A DNA stretch of 64,000 nt. Origin: Sphingomonas sp. BK345. Its GTDB lineage: Bacteria > Pseudomonadota > Alphaproteobacteria > Sphingomonadales > Sphingomonadaceae. Below, piece after piece: positions 60,601-64,000 of the stretch (positions are counted from its first letter, which is position 1; the number at the start of each line of letters is the position of its first letter). Below the pieces are notes generated by a model, which did not search any database, was not told the DNA's origin, and worked only from the letters and a program-made list of their open reading frames with translations. The translations under genes were made by a program, and so were the position numbers. The stretch spans positions 992,001-1,056,000 of the forward strand of contig NZ_JACHZX010000001.1 in NCBI RefSeq assembly GCF_014193845.1, given 5' to 3'.

Positions 60601-63600
60601 ATGATGGCGTTCGAGATGGAGCTGAGGCACGGCCTGGCGGCATGCCGCCGAAGCGCCCTGATGGCGGCGAGCGGGGCGGCGCTTGCGATGGCATTGACGA
60701 TGCCGGCGCAGGCGCAGGCGCAGACTGAACCGGCCGCGCAGACCGCACCGTCCCCGACGATCCAGCCCGGTTCGGCCGCCGCGACGCCATCGGGCGCCGA
60801 CCCCGCCACCGCCGACAGCGCGGCGACGGTCGACCAGCCCGATCCCGCCGCCGAGCCCGGCAGCGACATCATCGTCACCGGCTCGCGCATCACCTCGAGC
60901 GGTTTCAACGCGCCCACGCCGACGCAGGTGATCGGCGCGGCCGACCTGCAGCGGCTGGCGCAGCCCAACATCTTCAACGCGGTCACGCAGCTGCCCTCGC
61001 TGCAGGGATCGACCGGGCGCGCCACCTCGGTGGGCAGCACGTCGAGCGGCATCCAGGGACTGAGCTCCTTCTCGCTGCGCGGTCTGGGCGCGATCCGCAC
61101 GCTGACGCTGCTCGACGGGCAGCGCTTCGTCGGCGCCAATTACTCGGGCGTGCCCGACGTCAGCCAGTTCCCGCAATTGCTCGTCCAGCGCGTCGACGTG
61201 GTCAATGGCGGCGCCTCGGCCTCCTACGGGTCGGACGCGGTCGGCGGCGTGGTCAACTTCATCACCGACAAGCGCTTCAAGGGCTTCAAGGCGAACCTCC
61301 AGGGCAGCATCACCACCTACGGCGACGACGCCGGCGTCACCGCCCAGGCGGCCTGGGGCAACAGCTATTACGAGGACCGGCTCCACGTCGTGGTCAGCGC
61401 CGAATATGGCCGGCAGGGCGGCGTGCCCAACCCGGGGTTCGGGATCGTCGGCGCCAACGGCCGCGACTGGTACAACTCGCCCGCGTTCGTGCAGACCGGC
61501 GTGACCAACACGCCCGCGGGCCAGCCGCGCATTTTCTACATCCAGAACGCGCAGCAATACCAATATTCGAAGTTCGGCCTGATCACCTCGGGCCCGCTCC
61601 AGGGCACCGCCTTCGGTGCCAACGGCCAGCCCTATCAGTTCCAGTACGGCTCGAACGGCGTGCCCACCGGGACCGGCGCGGTGACCGGCTGCACGCCCTC
61701 CTTCTGCTCGGGCGGCGACACCAGCGGCGTGGTCGGCGCGGGCACCAGCCTCGCCTCCAAGCTGGAGCGCTACAATTACTACTCGCGCGTCGGCTTCGAC
61801 TTCGCGCCCAACAACGAGGTCTACTTCACGTTCAACGGCTCGCGCGTCAGCTCGGAGAATTCGCCCAACCCGGGCTACGCCCAGCAGGCCAACCTCACGA
61901 TCCAGTGCGGCCTCAACAACGCCAACGCCAACCCGTTCGTGCCGCAGTCGATCCAGCAGGCCTGCACCAACGCCGGCATCACGCAGTTCCAGTACGGCTC
62001 GGCGCTGGCGCAGCTCGGCGACTTCATCGAGGTCAAGCCGGTGCGCACCAACCTGCGCTACGTCGTCGGCGCCAACGGCAAGTTCCGCGGCCTCGGCACC
62101 GAGTGGAGCTACGACGCCTACTACGAGTACGGGCGCAACTACACCGACCTGCACGTCGACAACATGCTCAACATCTCGCGCTTCCGTGCGGCCTATCAGG
62201 CGGTGCGGCTGCCCAACGGCACGATCGGCTGCGCCAACGCGGCGGCGCGCGCCGCCGGCTGCGTCCCGCTCAACATCATCGGCGACGGCGGCGTGACCGA
62301 GGCCGCGCTCAACTACGTCAAGCCGGCGATCGGACCCTATCAGCACACCTGGTCGACGCAGAACGCGGGCGCGATCAGCTTCAACGGCCAGCCGGTCTCG
62401 ACCTGGGCGGGTCCGCTGTCGGTCGCCTTCGGCTACGAGTACCGCCGCGAATGGTATCGCACCAAGGCCGATCCGTACGGCAACGGCGTCACCGCGGCGA
62501 ACCCGAACACCACCGACTATCCCGCCGACCCCACGCAGAACACGCTGACCGGCGGCAATTGGTACGCCGGCAACTACAAGAACGGCACCGGTCGCTACAA
62601 CGTGCACGAGGGTTTCCTCGAGCTCGACATCCCGATCTCGAACGAGGACCAGATCGGCCGCGCCAACATCAACGCGGGCGTCCGCCAGACGCGCTACAGC
62701 ACCTCGGGCTGGATCACGAGCTGGAAGGTCGGCGGCACGTGGGACACGCCGCTCACCGGCATCAAGCTGCGCGGCGTGACCTCGCGCGACGTGCGCGCGC
62801 CCAACCTATCCGAGCTGTTCCGCACGCCGACCTTCGCCAACGCCACCTTCCTCGATCCGCGCGCGCCCGGCAGCTCGCCGACCGCGGGGCAGTTCGTCCA
62901 GGCGCCGTCGAACACGATCGGCAACACCGCGCTGAAGCCGGAGACCTCGCGCAACACCACCGGCGGCATCGTCTTCGACGGCACCACCGCCGGCTTCCTG
63001 CCGGGCTTCAGCGCCTCGTTCGACTATTACAACATCAAGGTGGAAGGCATCATCACGCCGTTCAGCGGGCAGTCGGCGATCAACCAATGCTTCCTGCAGA
63101 ACCTCGCGCAGTTCTGCGGCTCGTTCAATCTCGACGCCGCGGCCGGGCCGCTGTTCGTCAACGAGCAGCTGTTCAACTTCGCGCGCGTGCGCACCAACGG
63201 CTTCGACATCGAGGCGAGCTATCGCCGCCCGCTCAGCGGCGTCGGGCTGCCGGGCGCCTTCACGATCCGCGGCCTCGCCACGCGCACGCTGCATTACACC
63301 GAGACGTCGGGCCTCCCCGGCACGATCCCGACCGAGCAGGCCGGCAACAACCGCGGCAACGTGCCCGACTGGAAGGTGTTCGCGATCCAGAGCTGGGACA
63401 CGGACGACTTCTCGCTGTCGGTGACCGAGCGCTGGTTCTCCGACGGCGTCTACTCGAACGAATATATCCAGTGCGATCCGGGCAGCTGCCCGGCGCCGGA
63501 TCCGACCGGCAACATCACCACGATCAGCGACAACACGATGCCCGGCGCGCTCTACGTCGATCTCGGCGGCTCGTTCAACATCAGCAAGAGCATCTCCGCC

Positions 63601-63735
63601 TATGCCAAGGTGGACAATCTCTTCAACAAGGCGCCCGAACCCTCGCCGCAGAACGGCGTGACGTACGGGTTCAACCCGGTGTTGTACGACGTGCTCGGCC
63701 GCACCTTCCGGCTCGGCCTGCGCCTCAGCCTCTAG
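60601..63735 (+). CDS. TonB-dependent receptor
   Basis: A 1044-residue outer-membrane transporter. It has a long N-terminal lead with a signal (SALMAASGAALAMALTMPAQ), an Ala/Pro-rich linker, a TonB-box-like SDIIVTGSRI, a plug domain (NIFNAVTQLPSLQGSTGRAT, SLRGLGAIRTLTLLDGQRFV, GGASASYGSDAVGGVVNFIT) and a barrel ending VLGRTFRLGLRLSL. The strong GGGAGGAGGGG site sets the start at 60601 or 60604. It closes the rightward run and probably imports the substrate of the PQQ enzymes. Confidence 0.94.
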   Translation: MMAFEMELRHGLAACRRSALMAASGAALAMALTMPAQAQAQTEPAAQTAPSPTIQPGSAAATPSGADPATADSAATVDQPDPAAEPGSDIIVTGSRITSSGFNAPTPTQVIGAADLQRLAQPNIFNAVTQLPSLQGSTGRATSVGSTSSGIQGLSSFSLRGLGAIRTLTLLDGQRFVGANYSGVPDVSQFPQLLVQRVDVVNGGASASYGSDAVGGVVNFITDKRFKGFKANLQGSITTYGDDAGVTAQAAWGNSYYEDRLHVVVSAEYGRQGGVPNPGFGIVGANGRDWYNSPAFVQTGVTNTPAGQPRIFYIQNAQQYQYSKFGLITSGPLQGTAFGANGQPYQFQYGSNGVPTGTGAVTGCTPSFCSGGDTSGVVGAGTSLASKLERYNYYSRVGFDFAPNNEVYFTFNGSRVSSENSPNPGYAQQANLTIQCGLNNANANPFVPQSIQQACTNAGITQFQYGSALAQLGDFIEVKPVRTNLRYVVGANGKFRGLGTEWSYDAYYEYGRNYTDLHVDNMLNISRFRAAYQAVRLPNGTIGCANAAARAAGCVPLNIIGDGGVTEAALNYVKPAIGPYQHTWSTQNAGAISFNGQPVSTWAGPLSVAFGYEYRREWYRTKADPYGNGVTAANPNTTDYPADPTQNTLTGGNWYAGNYKNGTGRYNVHEGFLELDIPISNEDQIGRANINAGVRQTRYSTSGWITSWKVGGTWDTPLTGIKLRGVTSRDVRAPNLSELFRTPTFANATFLDPRAPGSSPTAGQFVQAPSNTIGNTALKPETSRNTTGGIVFDGTTAGFLPGFSASFDYYNIKVEGIITPFSGQSAINQCFLQNLAQFCGSFNLDAAAGPLFVNEQLFNFARVRTNGFDIEASYRRPLSGVGLPGAFTIRGLATRTLHYTETSGLPGTIPTEQAGNNRGNVPDWKVFAIQSWDTDDFSLSVTERWFSDGVYSNEYIQCDPGSCPAPDPTGNITTISDNTMPGALYVDLGGSFNISKSISAYAKVDNLFNKAPEPSPQNGVTYGFNPVLYDVLGRTFRLGLRLSL

Positions 63736-63758
63736 GCCGCTCCCCTTGGCCTTGCCCT

Positions 63759-63792
63759 GGCTCCCGAGGACCTTCCTCGGGAGCCATTTTTT
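63759..63792 (+). terminator. Rho-independent terminator after TonB receptor
   Basis: GGCTCCCGAGG, loop ACCTT and CCTCGGGAGCC form a perfect 11-base stem followed by A and six T residues. It starts 24 bases after the receptor stop and ends the rightward run. Confidence 0.93.
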
Positions 63793-64000
63793 ATGAAAGC
63801 GTCTGCAGTGACGGGGCCCCGCGCTCAGCTCGCCCCCACCGGCAGCCGGCGCGGCCGTCGCCGGCCGTTCCGCTCTCAGCGGCTGACCGACAGGATGATC
63901 CGGCGAGCGCCGGGACGATCCTCTCGCCCTGGCGCAGTTCGTCGCGCCGGCGCGCGCCGCACCCTTCCACCCGCGACCAAGCGGCTCTATGCGCTGCGCT
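63793..64000. other. Window end, no gene recognised
   Basis: About 200 bases after the terminator with no recognisable coding sequence. A gene may begin beyond the edge. Confidence 0.5.

Noticed and set aside
60328..62607. A 759-codon leftward open frame
   Set aside because: Antisense of the second TonB receptor; valine/alanine/arginine-rich shadow with no domain.

Overview
The window is GC-rich, densely coded chromosomal DNA of an alphaproteobacterium, most probably a sphingomonad (Sphingomonas or a close relative). The grounds are a split three-gene pnt transhydrogenase, an aa3-type cytochrome oxidase assembly set, a PEPxxWA-type CTERM protein, large TonB-dependent receptors, GH127-like and PQQ enzymes, DUF6894 and DUF983 proteins, and short GATCCTCCCC-bordered palindromic repeats. 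No rRNA, tRNA, CRISPR array, transposase or prophage gene was seen.

Layout. 0-3 kb: minus-strand operon of aa3 oxidase subunit IV, pntA1, a DUF559 nuclease-like gene, pntA2 and pntB (cut by the window edge). 3-10 kb: an NtrC-type regulator, a GtrA plus GT-C membrane pair, a CTERM protein, a metallopeptidase-ccmA-ccmB operon, phhB and an SDR. 10-13 kb: an osmoprotectant-type ABC transporter with a permease-binding protein fusion. 13-25.9 kb: hemW, aldo/keto reductases, LysR, AraC and GntR regulators each beside a divergent or neighbouring enzyme, an alpha/beta hydrolase, a DNA/RNA endonuclease, and a GntR-controlled DadA-like/M24 peptidase pair. 25.9-27.3 kb: an odd patch of three small secreted proteins, one with an orphan RHS/YD repeat and one apparently frameshifted at its start. 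27.3-31 kb: ctaB, a small membrane protein, ctaG, coxC, DUF983 and SURF1, without oxidase subunits I and II. 31-38.7 kb: a sulfite-oxidase-like molybdoenzyme with its cytochrome b, a flavin reductase, TauE, rlmN, an outer-membrane barrel and dnaN.

39-64 kb is the accessory and most interesting part. It starts with a carbohydrate-type locus (TonB receptor, glutaminase-type hydrolase, GH127-like enzyme). Next comes a roughly 17-kb catabolic locus: a GntR/FCD regulator; a leftward run of secreted bicupin, PQQ dehydrogenase and cytochrome c; a second leftward run of CaiB-type CoA transferase, enoyl-CoA hydratase, 2-hydroxyacid oxidase, secreted amidohydrolase and MFS transporter; and a rightward run of CHRD protein, cytochrome c-PQQ fusion dehydrogenase, metallo-beta-lactamase-fold hydrolase and a second TonB receptor. 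Two near-identical GntR-like operator sequences, in front of the CoA-transferase run and in the divergent cupin/CHRD promoter, suggest joint control. I infer outer-membrane import, periplasmic PQQ oxidation to cytochrome c, inner-membrane uptake and CoA-dependent breakdown of an unidentified substrate.

Genome style: most operon partners are joined by 4-base NTGA start/stop overlaps, and palindromic repeats often sit between convergent genes. Assignments rest on motifs read by eye; no database search was possible.
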